NCBI GenBank assembly: GCA_048267165.1 | Contig: JBLWYD010000007.1 | Coordinates: 45,540-109,539 of the forward strand | DNA length: 64,000 nucleotides | Direction: 5' to 3' | Source: PGYR01 sp048267165 | GTDB lineage: Bacteria; Bacteroidota; Ignavibacteria; Kapaibacteriales; UBA2268 | In this document: piece after piece, positions 25,392 through 33,609 of the stretch | Numbering within the stretch: the stretch's first letter is position 1 | Layout: every line of letters begins with the position of its first letter | Program-made: the position numbers and the translations under genes | Notes under the pieces: generated by a model | What the model was told of the DNA's origin: nothing | The model's database searches: none | Seen by the model: the letters and a program-made list of their open reading frames with translations, nothing else

Positions 25392-26643
25392 ACAAAATGC
25401 TATACAAGTAAAGCAGCGCAAAGCTGAAGAAGGAAGCCAAACCGAAGTAAGACAGCCAGTTTAGCCACGTCTTAGGGCGGTATTCTGCAGGAAAGAAAGA
25501 TTGGCGGATAACCATAAAGTTGAGAGTTGCGATAATAGGCGACGATAGGAAAGCAATAATCGTAACTATATCCACGAAAAGCGTAAGCGAACTAGTGAAA
25601 AAGTAAATAAGCACAGACCCAGAGAGAGTAATACCAATCAGAAATGGCCAATAATATCTATCAGAGCGATCAACAGCACTGTAGCCGTGTATTATCTTAA
25701 CTGCTTCTGCCAAACTACGTGGGTAAGCATCTAGGCAGGTAATGACGGTAGAGAACATAGTCACAAACATAATGAATACGATTATACCTTTGCTCCAATC
25801 ACCGATAGTACTAGTATAGAGCGAAAGCAGTTGCCCCGAAAACGCTACTGCGCTACCCGAAAACTCCTCGCCAGTACCATACATAACGAATGCACCCAAA
25901 GCCAAAAAGAAAACGGCTAAGAAAATACAAACTACATAACCGATATTAAAATCAAGCATAGAGTTCTTGAAGTCCTTTCTTGTACCAGTTTCTTTATCAT
26001 TTTCTAATGCCCAAAGCGATGTCCAGCTGGAGAGTTCCATAGGAGCAGGCATCCATCCCATAAGTGCTAATAGGAAGCCAATACCAGCTTGGTTGAGTAT
26101 TGTGGTCGGTATGAATTCTGGTGAAACGTGTGTGCCGATAGAAGCGGCTACACCCACAGCAATAATTGTGAGTATAGATAGCGAGATAATCAGGTACTTA
26201 ACGAATCCTTCAAATAGACCGTATTTGCCAAGAAATAGCAGAGCAGCAACTATAACAAGGTAGAAGACTGAAGTGACTTCTGCCGCAAGGGTAACCCCTG
26301 CAAAAAGAAAGAATAGAGAATTGAAAATAGCGGCAGCAACAAAAGTAACTGCACCTATAGTCAATACAGAAGAGAAAATGTTAAGTATAAGAAATAACCA
26401 TACAGCCCATCTGCCTACTCGTTCGTAGCCCCTTATGAGACTCTCATTCATAGCGGCAGTGTATCGCTGACCTATTTCAAAAAATGGGTATTTGAAGATA
26501 TTGACTAATATGATAATCCAAACTAAGTCAAACCCGTACGCAGCGCCAGCTCTTGTAGATTGTACCAAATGCGATACACCTACTGCTGCCCCTGCAAATA
26601 GTAAACCTGGGCCAAGATTCCGTAAAATCTTTTTTAAGCCCAT
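25381..26643 (-). CDS. Nramp-related membrane transporter with altered metal site
   Basis: The 420-residue product has eleven predicted helices in the LeuT-fold order of the Nramp family. In canonical Nramp transporters TM1 holds DPGN and TM6 holds MPH for Mn/Fe. Here the aligned TM1 stretch GPGLLFAGAAVGVSHLVQS has G22-V-S-H25 in place of DPGN, and TM6 reads GWM198-P-A-P-M-E, keeping Met but replacing His. The protein thus belongs to a divergent Nramp-related branch, and its substrate should not be assumed to be manganese or iron. The gene starts 1 base after the stop of the tatD-fusion gene in the dnaX-bcp-tatD operon. Confidence 0.85.
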   Translation of the reverse strand: MGLKKILRNLGPGLLFAGAAVGVSHLVQSTRAGAAYGFDLVWIIILVNIFKYPFFEIGQRYTAAMNESLIRGYERVGRWAVWLFLILNIFSSVLTIGAVTFVAAAIFNSLFFLFAGVTLAAEVTSVFYLVIVAALLFLGKYGLFEGFVKYLIISLSILTIIAVGVAASIGTHVSPEFIPTTILNQAGIGFLLALMGWMPAPMELSSWTSLWALENDKETGTRKDFKNSMLDFNIGYVVCIFLAVFFLALGAFVMYGTGEEFSGSAVAFSGQLLSLYTSTIGDWSKGIIVFIMFVTMFSTVITCLDAYPRSLAEAVKIIHGYSAVDRSDRYYWPFLIGITLSGSVLIYFFTSSLTLFVDIVTIIAFLSSPIIATLNFMVIRQSFFPAEYRPKTWLNWLSYFGLASFFSFALLYLYSILFMG

Positions 26644-26644
26644 A

Positions 26645-28087
26645 TTAGAAACTAGGGTAGAATATAATATTCAATCTAGGAATAGAGTAAAAACTCTTAG
26701 AATCTATGATTGTATTAATTTTTGGGTTATCTTGAATTAATTCCTCTCTTTGTATAGAGCTTAATTCAAAGTTTAATCTCCATTCAGCTGTAAAGTTTAG
26801 AAGCCCAGCACCTTTGATAGGTACATTGAAAATAAACCCAACACCTGCGTTTAGACCTATTTGTGAGTTCTTTATACCGTTAATAGAATTCATAATATAA
26901 CTGGGACCGATTGCACCAAATACATTGATTTTATTATGTGGGTTCGGTATCCAAAGTGATGATAATTCTATTATCTGGTGAGTATTTGCCTCATTCTCGG
27001 GGAATTTCTCTAATAATTTTTCATTTTTAGAATAAGCATAGCCAAGTTGTAGTATTAAGTAATCCGCTATTCCACCGAAAGTAGCAGTACCACCAAAAGC
27101 AGTTATACCTTCGTAAGAGATATTCTTATCTGGTATATTCGTTTCCATAATAAATGATTGACCTTCTACAATTGTATTAGTCCCTACGAATCCACCAATA
27201 CCAATGAATTTAGGATAAGGAGCTTTTACGTAGTCAGCTTCTGTCTCATCATATCTATCATTGTATTTGTAATCTTCTTGTGCGTAAGTAGATTGTGAAA
27301 ATAATGCTATACTCATAACAAGTAACATAATCTTGAAAAAGCTCTTTGCATTTTTCGTAGATTGATCTAGTATGTTTTCATAATTCATGTTCTTAACCTC
27401 TGATATTTTTTTTGCTATTTCTTGTACGAAACTTGGTTCATTTCTCTTACCTCTGTTAGGAACAGGAGCCATATACGGCGAATCTGTTTCAATCATAAAT
27501 CTATCGAGAGGAACTAATTCCAATACTTCTTTATGTTCTGACTTCTTAAACGTAATATTACCAGTAAAGGATACATTGAAGCCCAAATCCATTGCTTTTT
27601 CTAATAATTCTTTCGAATCTGGGAAGCAATGTAGTACAGCTTTCAAATTTCCATCCTGATATTCTTTCAGTATCTCTATCAAATCATCGTCCGAATCTCG
27701 GTTATGTACTATTATTGGCTTTCCTAACTCTTTAGCTATTTCTATTTGCCTTCTGAAAGCTTTTTTCTGTACATCGGCTGCCGATAATTCGTGATAATAA
27801 TAATCTAATCCCATCTCACCAATAGCAACGCATTTCGGGTGCTTTGCTATTTCTCTTATTCGCATTTCTACTGCTTCGTCGAACTTATCTGCACTATGCG
27901 GATGAACTCCTATTCCGAAATAAAGCATTTCGTATTTGTCAACTAATGCGACCAAATTATCAAAGCCATCTGGCTGAATAGCGGGTATTACTATGTGCTC
28001 TACCCCAGCTGCTTTGGCTCTTGTTATTACTTCGTCTATGTCTTCAGCGAAAGCGTCAGTATCTATGTGTGCGTGAGTATCTATCAT
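26645..28087 (-). CDS. TatD-family hydrolase fused in frame to a secreted, outer-membrane-type protein
   Basis: Residues 1-252 are a complete TatD-type metal-dependent deoxyribonuclease: IDTHAHIDTDAF metal ligands, GVHPHSAD, IGEMGLDYYYH, IIVHNRDSDDD, LHCFPDS and ETDSPYMAPVPNRGKRNEP, ending at the usual C-terminus (NAKSFFKI). The frame then continues without a stop into a type I signal peptide (M254 to about A269, LLVMSIALFSQSTYAQ) and about 210 residues of amphipathic strands ending in IPRLNIIFYPSF, like a small outer-membrane beta-barrel. A cytosolic nuclease and an exported barrel cannot work as one chain. The likely reality is two products, the second started at the ATG at 27326-27328 or 27314-27316, or a stop-loss or sequencing error at the junction. 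It overlaps the bcp stop by TAATG. Confidence 0.85.
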   Translation of the reverse strand: MIDTHAHIDTDAFAEDIDEVITRAKAAGVEHIVIPAIQPDGFDNLVALVDKYEMLYFGIGVHPHSADKFDEAVEMRIREIAKHPKCVAIGEMGLDYYYHELSAADVQKKAFRRQIEIAKELGKPIIVHNRDSDDDLIEILKEYQDGNLKAVLHCFPDSKELLEKAMDLGFNVSFTGNITFKKSEHKEVLELVPLDRFMIETDSPYMAPVPNRGKRNEPSFVQEIAKKISEVKNMNYENILDQSTKNAKSFFKIMLLVMSIALFSQSTYAQEDYKYNDRYDETEADYVKAPYPKFIGIGGFVGTNTIVEGQSFIMETNIPDKNISYEGITAFGGTATFGGIADYLILQLGYAYSKNEKLLEKFPENEANTHQIIELSSLWIPNPHNKINVFGAIGPSYIMNSINGIKNSQIGLNAGVGFIFNVPIKGAGLLNFTAEWRLNFELSSIQREELIQDNPKINTIIDSKSFYSIPRLNIIFYPSF

Positions 28088-28560
28088 TACTTGCTTTTTA
28101 GCTCTTCCAAATCTTTCATTACTTTCTCAATATGCCCTGTAACTTTTACTTTCTTGTACTCGGCAGCTACTTTCCCTTTGGGGTCTATTATGAAAGTAGA
28201 ACGGATTATACCCATATACTTTCTTCCATACATACTCTTCTCGCCGTAAGCATCATATTTAGTAGCTATTTCTTTCTCTGGGTCGCTTAGCAAGTCAAAC
28301 TGTAAATCATATTTCTCTTTGAAGCCATCGTGCGATTTGACAGAATCAGGACTTACACCCAATATCTCTGCGTCTAGCTTTTCGAATTGCTTTATGTTCT
28401 CGCTAAATCCACATGCCTGCTTCGTACAACCAGATGTATTATCTTTTGGATAAAAGTACAGAACAAGCCATTTGCCTTCATAATCTTTCAAACTAATTTC
28501 CTTATCACCGCTAGCCATTCCTTTGAATGCTGGTGCTTTCTTACCTATTTCTATTGCCAT
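28087..28560 (-). CDS. bcp: Thioredoxin-dependent peroxiredoxin, BCP type
   Basis: Reduces hydrogen peroxide and organic hydroperoxides in the cytoplasm using thioredoxin. The 157 residues have the family core VLYFYPKDNTSGCTKQACGF, with peroxidatic Cys45 and a second Cys50 five residues on, the spacing of atypical two-cysteine BCP enzymes. ISLKDYEGKWLV and GVSPDSVKSHDGFKEKYDL are conserved. The gene lies 4 bases after dnaX and shares TAATG with the tatD frame, so it is the second gene of a four-gene operon. Confidence 0.95.
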   Translation of the reverse strand: MAIEIGKKAPAFKGMASGDKEISLKDYEGKWLVLYFYPKDNTSGCTKQACGFSENIKQFEKLDAEILGVSPDSVKSHDGFKEKYDLQFDLLSDPEKEIATKYDAYGEKSMYGRKYMGIIRSTFIIDPKGKVAAEYKKVKVTGHIEKVMKDLEELKSK

Positions 28561-28564
28561 AGTT

Positions 28565-30199
28565 CTAATCCAATGATTTTTCTTCGAATGCTTTGAATTC
28601 CGATATTATCTTCTTTTCTATCGGATGTTTTTCTCTTTCTTCTTCTATTTCTTCTTCTTTGAATACTTTTACTAATTCTATTTTGGCTCTACTTTCAGTT
28701 AACTCTGTGAAAGCAGATTGTAATTCTCTTTTGTGACTACCCAAATTATCGTAGATGAACTGCACGTGAGTAGTTAGCGTTATACTATCTTCCCCAAACT
28801 CCACATCTGTTACTTCTTTGACCATCGCTATATCTGTACCCGATAGAGATTCGTGAGTTACAAATCGATTCCACTTATCTTGCAAGCTCTCTTGCCTTTG
28901 CGGTGGAGGAATTTCCTCTACTACTTCCTTCGGTTTCTCGACTAACTTTTTAGCAACTATTTCTTGCTTTACTTCCGCCTTGTATTCAACGGGTTTTTCT
29001 TCAACTATTAGGTTAAGCTTTTTTTTTTCGGGTTCAGGATTAGCGGGTAACTCAGCACCGTTCAGCTTCATTACTTCTTTCAATAACGTTTCTATGTCCT
29101 TTGCCTTGTCCATAGATGCCATTTGTACTAATGCTGTCTCGAATTTTATGCTCGGAGAACTTGCAAACCGTAAGTCATTTTCTGTGCGAGAAGCCAATTC
29201 CATTAGTCTCAACAAATCGGCTTTTGCCATATTGTGAGCTAACTCAACATACTTCGCTTTGAATGCTTTCGATGTTTTTATCAAATCTGTTTTAGTAGTC
29301 GTAACTACTGTCAAAGTATTTCGGAAATGCTCCAAAAGACCTGACATACATTCCTTAACGTCATAACCGTGAGTTACTATCTCATTACTAATCGTAAATA
29401 TTTCTTTTATATCGTGATTGATTACGGCTGCACTAATACGGAAATAGAACATTTCGTCAATCAGATTAAGGGCACTAGCAAGCTCTGTATATTTTATATC
29501 CCTTCCACAAAAAGCTATCGCTTGATCGAAAATACTCTGGCTGTCACGCATTGAGCCATCACCCTTACGAGCTATTATTTGCAGCGATTCTTCGTCTATT
29601 ACTAGACCTTCAGCAGTCGCTATCATACTTAGTTGCTCTACTATTTCCTCTATCTCCATTCTACGGAAATTGTATCTTTGGCAACGGCTGAGTATAGTAG
29701 CTGGTATTTTCTGTGGTTCAGTAGTCGCTAGTATGAATACCAAATGTGGTGGTGGCTCTTCTATTATCTTCAGCAATGCGTTGAATGCTGAATCAGAAAG
29801 CATGTGTACCTCATCTATTATATAGACCTTGTACTTACCATTCACAGGTGGGTATTTCGCATTCTCACGCAATCTACGAACATCATCAACGCTATTGTTG
29901 GATGCTCCATCTATCTCTATTATGTCCATAGCTCTGCCTTCGCCAAGCTGTTTAGCAAGCTCGGAGTTCAGATCTGGTTCGTAATCGTCAGTATGATTAT
30001 TGAGGGCAATAGCGTGAATACGCGCAGTAGTGGTCTTACCCACACCTCTCGGCCCACTGAATAGATAAGCGTGATGCACTCTATCCGAAGAAATCGAATT
30101 TTTTAGGGTTTTAGTAATATGCCCCTGACCCACTACATCTGAATACAGACGTGGTCGCCACTTCCTAGCCGTTACTAAAAATTCTTTGCTTTCGGACAT
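28565..30199 (-). CDS. dnaX: DNA polymerase III subunit gamma/tau
   Basis: Clamp-loader ATPase of the replisome. The 544 residues contain Walker A GPRGVGKT (residues 49-56), Walker B YIIDEVHML, the sensor LATTEPQKIPATILSRC with the arginine finger, and GDGSMRDSQSIFDQ. Residues 220-370 form the helical collar and residues 380-544 a variable tail with low-complexity and acidic parts. The four cysteines of the zinc module, normally between Walker A and the IEIDAASN motif, are absent: the segment from HAIALNNHTDDYEPDLNSEL to IIEIDGASNN has none. No programmed-frameshift signal for a short gamma form was seen. First gene of the bcp-tatD-Nramp operon. Confidence 0.95.
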   Translation of the reverse strand: MSESKEFLVTARKWRPRLYSDVVGQGHITKTLKNSISSDRVHHAYLFSGPRGVGKTTTARIHAIALNNHTDDYEPDLNSELAKQLGEGRAMDIIEIDGASNNSVDDVRRLRENAKYPPVNGKYKVYIIDEVHMLSDSAFNALLKIIEEPPPHLVFILATTEPQKIPATILSRCQRYNFRRMEIEEIVEQLSMIATAEGLVIDEESLQIIARKGDGSMRDSQSIFDQAIAFCGRDIKYTELASALNLIDEMFYFRISAAVINHDIKEIFTISNEIVTHGYDVKECMSGLLEHFRNTLTVVTTTKTDLIKTSKAFKAKYVELAHNMAKADLLRLMELASRTENDLRFASSPSIKFETALVQMASMDKAKDIETLLKEVMKLNGAELPANPEPEKKKLNLIVEEKPVEYKAEVKQEIVAKKLVEKPKEVVEEIPPPQRQESLQDKWNRFVTHESLSGTDIAMVKEVTDVEFGEDSITLTTHVQFIYDNLGSHKRELQSAFTELTESRAKIELVKVFKEEEIEEEREKHPIEKKIISEFKAFEEKSLD

Positions 30200-30463
30200 A
30201 ATAATCTAATCATTTGGTGCAAAATCACGAACTACAATTTAAGGAATTAATATAAATGTATAAATATTAATAATATTTTATTCTGGTTTGAGAATTTTGG
30301 AGCAATAAATGAAGTGGCGTATTGCTTTCTTCTCAAAAATGATATTTCTTTAGTACCTATTTATCTCAAAATTAGATTAGTATTTTAATCTATTCTGAAC
30401 AAATTTCAACTTCCGTCCGTAATAATCAACGTAAATAGTCTTACTCATTCAACTAGGTCACTT

Positions 30464-32761
30464 ATGAAAGTGCTAATTATTATCATTGCTACCCTGATGT
30501 CACTGACTCAACTATACTCTCAACCCGAAAACCTAGAGTCGAATTACAGCAGATATACTGCCTTTGCTGTAGATGATGATAATTTCTATATCGGTCTTGA
30601 AAATGGATTTGTAGTTCAAGATAGAAAGACAAGTGAGTATAAGTATTACTCTTCGCTCAATACGGATATGCTAAGTAATAATATAAATGAGATTGAGGTA
30701 TATAAGGGTAAAGTTTATTTTCTTTCTCAAGGTGACATTTATATTTATAGTGATGATAATATAAAACTCTTTGATTTAGAAAATTCAAACATAACTGGAA
30801 TATTTAAAGATAAGAATGACTTCTTGTGGTTTAATGGTGAAGATTTTCTAAAGAGATATGATGGAATGTCATTTAAAGAAATTGATATAACAAAACAAGT
30901 AGAAGAGTATGGAAAACTAGAGTCATTTGTATTTGATAATAACTATATATGGCTTACTTTTGGGAGTTCTAATAGTAGATTTAGATATGCTTTATATGAT
31001 CTAACGAATGATACAATGAGAACTTTCACAAAAGAAGAACGTGGATTCGATCAAGAATCCAGGGCGTTTTTGACTTTTTTAAACGGTAATGTTTGGATTA
31101 GGTCTAATCAAAGAATTTATAATTATAACATCATTTCAGGTTTGTGGCAAATAGTAGATACATTTAAATTACCAAAAGACATGGTAATAACATCTCATAT
31201 TGTTTCGGACAATGAAGGCAAAATGTGGTTTACAGTAACTGAAACTGAAATTGATACGGCATATATTGCTAATTATGATGGTGTTTCGGACTCAATTAAT
31301 GTATTATATGATCATAAGTTTGATAAGGATTTATATCCATTCCGATTTCACACTTTTGGTGACAATATTCTTTTAACAATGGAGAATTCTTACAACTTAA
31401 TCAACAATAATAATGTTAATGAAATAATTAAATTTGATGAAGATTATCGATTCTTAAAGTCTAGCAATTTCTACGGGAATAATAGCGATGGTATATTCCT
31501 CCTAGCTAATGTTTATCAAGACAGCACAACAACCCGGAAGTTTCTTAATTTGTTGAATAAAGAAACTAGCCCTTACAAACTAAGTGAATACAAATACTTT
31601 CCATTGTCAAATATTGGAAGTTACTTTTTCATCGACGATATGGAATTAATATCAGGTAGTTACAATAGTATAGATTACGTAAATAAAGACGGTAGTTGGA
31701 AGGGAACATCATCAATAGGCATAGAGAAAGATAATAGAGTTTTGGTGAAAATTGATAATAATAATAATTACTATTTTTATGATAAAGGTATCTACAAATA
31801 TGAAAATGGGACTTCAGAAAAAAAGTTTAACTATTCTGCTGAAATGCAGAGAGGCGTTGAAATTCATGACGATAAGGCCTTCTTTTATAGCTCTTTCCCT
31901 GTTGGTGATCACTTCATTGATTTTAACTTGACAAGATTCTACGGTGTTAAAGTAGATGTTTTAGATATGTCTGGAAAGGTAAACAGAACCTTAAATGATT
32001 CTAACAGTTGTATGAGTCAATGGTTTGAACATGGTAAAGTAAGTATTTATTATTACGGAGCGGTCCCTTCTGATTTGAAAGTTGACAATAAAGGAAACAT
32101 TTGGTGTTTAACATGGAAATCACTTTATTATATTGATGAAAATGTAATATGTTCAAGATTCAAATTCGATGAAGAAGGCGGTAATCCCAAACCGTCAAAT
32201 ATTGCTTATTCGAAGTTTCAAGGTAAGATGTATGGTAGAAAAGACAATATAATTTATGATTTGAGTGATACCAACTATAGAATAGCAAACTCCGAAGAAA
32301 TGGTTGATGGCGAACTTGATTTTATAGGTGAATGTAATGATGGTTTAGTATATGTGGCAACTACCGATGGAAGATTATTCAGGCTAAATACAATTGACAA
32401 TTGGGAAAAAATACCTCTGATATATGGTAAAGATAAAATCCATGTAAACATTAGAAATGTATTCAGGTACGAAGATACACTTTATGTGTCAACTGGAATT
32501 GGTTTAATTAAAGTACATCAGGAACTTACTTCCGTTGAAAGCAAGGACTATGTTAAGGACTTCAAGATTTACCCTAACCCTAGTCAGGATTTTATAAATA
32601 TTGACCCGATATACATTAATGAAAATATAGAAATAAGAACTCTAACAGGTAAACTAGTCCTCGAATCCAAAGGCACAGAAATTATAGATGTCAATGAATT
32701 AAATGCTGGTCTTTACATAGTCAAGTGTGGCGACAAAATAACTAAGTTTATAAAAGATTAG
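30464..32761 (+). CDS. Beta-propeller cargo protein with type IX sorting domain
   Basis: The 765-residue product has a signal peptide (MKVLIIIIATLMSLTQLYSQ), about 670 residues of irregular propeller repeats (FYIGLENGFVVQDRKT, NDFLWFNGEDFLKRYDG, KGNIWCLTWKSLYYID, DTLYVSTGIGLIKVHQE) and a sorting domain from about residue 690 (FKIYPNPSQDFINIDP to GDKITKFIKD). The repeats recall the two-component-regulator propeller family, but no kinase domain follows. It should be exported by type IX secretion. A strong terminator follows the stop. The 264-base upstream gap (30200-30463) is AT-rich and holds nothing I recognise. Confidence 0.85.
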   Translation: MKVLIIIIATLMSLTQLYSQPENLESNYSRYTAFAVDDDNFYIGLENGFVVQDRKTSEYKYYSSLNTDMLSNNINEIEVYKGKVYFLSQGDIYIYSDDNIKLFDLENSNITGIFKDKNDFLWFNGEDFLKRYDGMSFKEIDITKQVEEYGKLESFVFDNNYIWLTFGSSNSRFRYALYDLTNDTMRTFTKEERGFDQESRAFLTFLNGNVWIRSNQRIYNYNIISGLWQIVDTFKLPKDMVITSHIVSDNEGKMWFTVTETEIDTAYIANYDGVSDSINVLYDHKFDKDLYPFRFHTFGDNILLTMENSYNLINNNNVNEIIKFDEDYRFLKSSNFYGNNSDGIFLLANVYQDSTTTRKFLNLLNKETSPYKLSEYKYFPLSNIGSYFFIDDMELISGSYNSIDYVNKDGSWKGTSSIGIEKDNRVLVKIDNNNNYYFYDKGIYKYENGTSEKKFNYSAEMQRGVEIHDDKAFFYSSFPVGDHFIDFNLTRFYGVKVDVLDMSGKVNRTLNDSNSCMSQWFEHGKVSIYYYGAVPSDLKVDNKGNIWCLTWKSLYYIDENVICSRFKFDEEGGNPKPSNIAYSKFQGKMYGRKDNIIYDLSDTNYRIANSEEMVDGELDFIGECNDGLVYVATTDGRLFRLNTIDNWEKIPLIYGKDKIHVNIRNVFRYEDTLYVSTGIGLIKVHQELTSVESKDYVKDFKIYPNPSQDFINIDPIYINENIEIRTLTGKLVLESKGTEIIDVNELNAGLYIVKCGDKITKFIKD

Positions 32762-32781
32762 AACAAACCTTGTGAAAACAA

Positions 32782-32821
32782 AAAGCCCCACTAACTTCTA
32801 TATTAGTGGGGCTTTCTTTTT
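32782..32821 (+). terminator. Intrinsic terminator after the 30464 gene
   Basis: A perfect 13-bp stem (AAAGCCCCACTAA with TTAGTGGGGCTTT), an 8-nt loop and a T-rich tail. The A-run on the other side may let it serve both strands. Confidence 0.93.
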
Positions 32822-32886
32822 GTAGAGAAGTACTGCGTACGTCTCATAAGATCCTTTGTATTGAGACGTATTCAATTCGTCTCTAC
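32822..32886 (+). repeat. Two family A palindromic repeats
   Basis: First copy at 32822-32845 (GTAGAGAAGTACTGCGTACG then TCTC), second at 32863-32886 (GAGACGTATTCAATTCGTCT then CTAC). The two are separated by 17 bases and together fill the gap between convergent genes. Confidence 0.8.
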
Positions 32887-32911
32887 ATTCTAAAACTCTA
32901 ACTAGAAGTTA

Positions 32912-33517
32912 TTACTTCTTAGGTGTAGGAGGAGTTTGTGGAGCTGTCATTTGCATCAACTTTTGTTGTGCATTTTGGTCAGTCTGAATAGATATCATCA
33001 TTTCCTGATATTCATCCATAGAGACATTCTCTTTTTTCAAAGCACCTTCCATTTTCTTACGCATTTCTACTTGTATTTTGTTAATTGCATCCATTGATGA
33101 TTCAAACTTTTTCTTCTCATCAGCTGATAAATTTTTAGCAGCTTCTGGGTTTTGCAAGCTTTGTTGTATTTGCAAGAATCTTTGTGGATCCATACCTTGC
33201 TTCTGAACAGCAGCCATCATCATTTCTTGTGATTGCATATTCAGCGCTTGTAGTTGAGTTATAATCTTAGCTAGTTTTTTCAGATCAGCGTCAGTTAGCT
33301 TTTTAGTCGGCATCTTGATAGGATTATCTGGCGTATTCATATTTTGTACATCAGCTTGATTATTCGGCTGACCTTGGTCTGCTCCTTCATTACCGATTGG
33401 CGGTACGTAAGATTCTTCCGTAGCAGTACCGTCTTGGTTTTCGCTAGTTTCTTTTTTGTCACCGCAAGAAGCCATGAACATTACAGCTATGCAAAGAGCA
33501 ATTAATTTATAAGTCAT
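32912..33517 (-). CDS. Met/Gln-rich lipoprotein with two DUF4168-like helical repeats
   Basis: The 201-residue product has a lipobox at Cys18 (FMASCGDKKE), a Pro/Asn/Gln-rich linker to residue 70, and two helical repeats. The first is about residues 78-128 (LKKLAKIITQLQALNMQSQE, then GMDPQRFLQIQQSLQNPE). The second is about residues 138-190 (MDAINKIQVEMRKKMEGALK, then VSMDEYQEMMISIQTDQN). The pattern of a helix, a short turn, then a D-x-Y/F-x-x-I/M helix and Q-x-D-x resembles DUF4168. It is methionine-rich, which could suit metal binding or oxidant quenching, but no function is known. Convergent with the 30464 gene and alone in its unit. Confidence 0.8.
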   Translation of the reverse strand: MTYKLIALCIAVMFMASCGDKKETSENQDGTATEESYVPPIGNEGADQGQPNNQADVQNMNTPDNPIKMPTKKLTDADLKKLAKIITQLQALNMQSQEMMMAAVQKQGMDPQRFLQIQQSLQNPEAAKNLSADEKKKFESSMDAINKIQVEMRKKMEGALKKENVSMDEYQEMMISIQTDQNAQQKLMQMTAPQTPPTPKK

Positions 33518-33609
33518 ATATACACTATTATATTAGTTGAAAATTTATAATGAATAGCAGTTTTACGTTGGCTATAGATTATTAGTGTGCAAAAATAACA
33601 ATAATCATA

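Noticed and set aside
30200..30463. A small RNA or gene in the gap before the 30464 cargo gene
   Set aside because: No hairpin with T run, no frame with a start and coding character; only AT-rich DNA.
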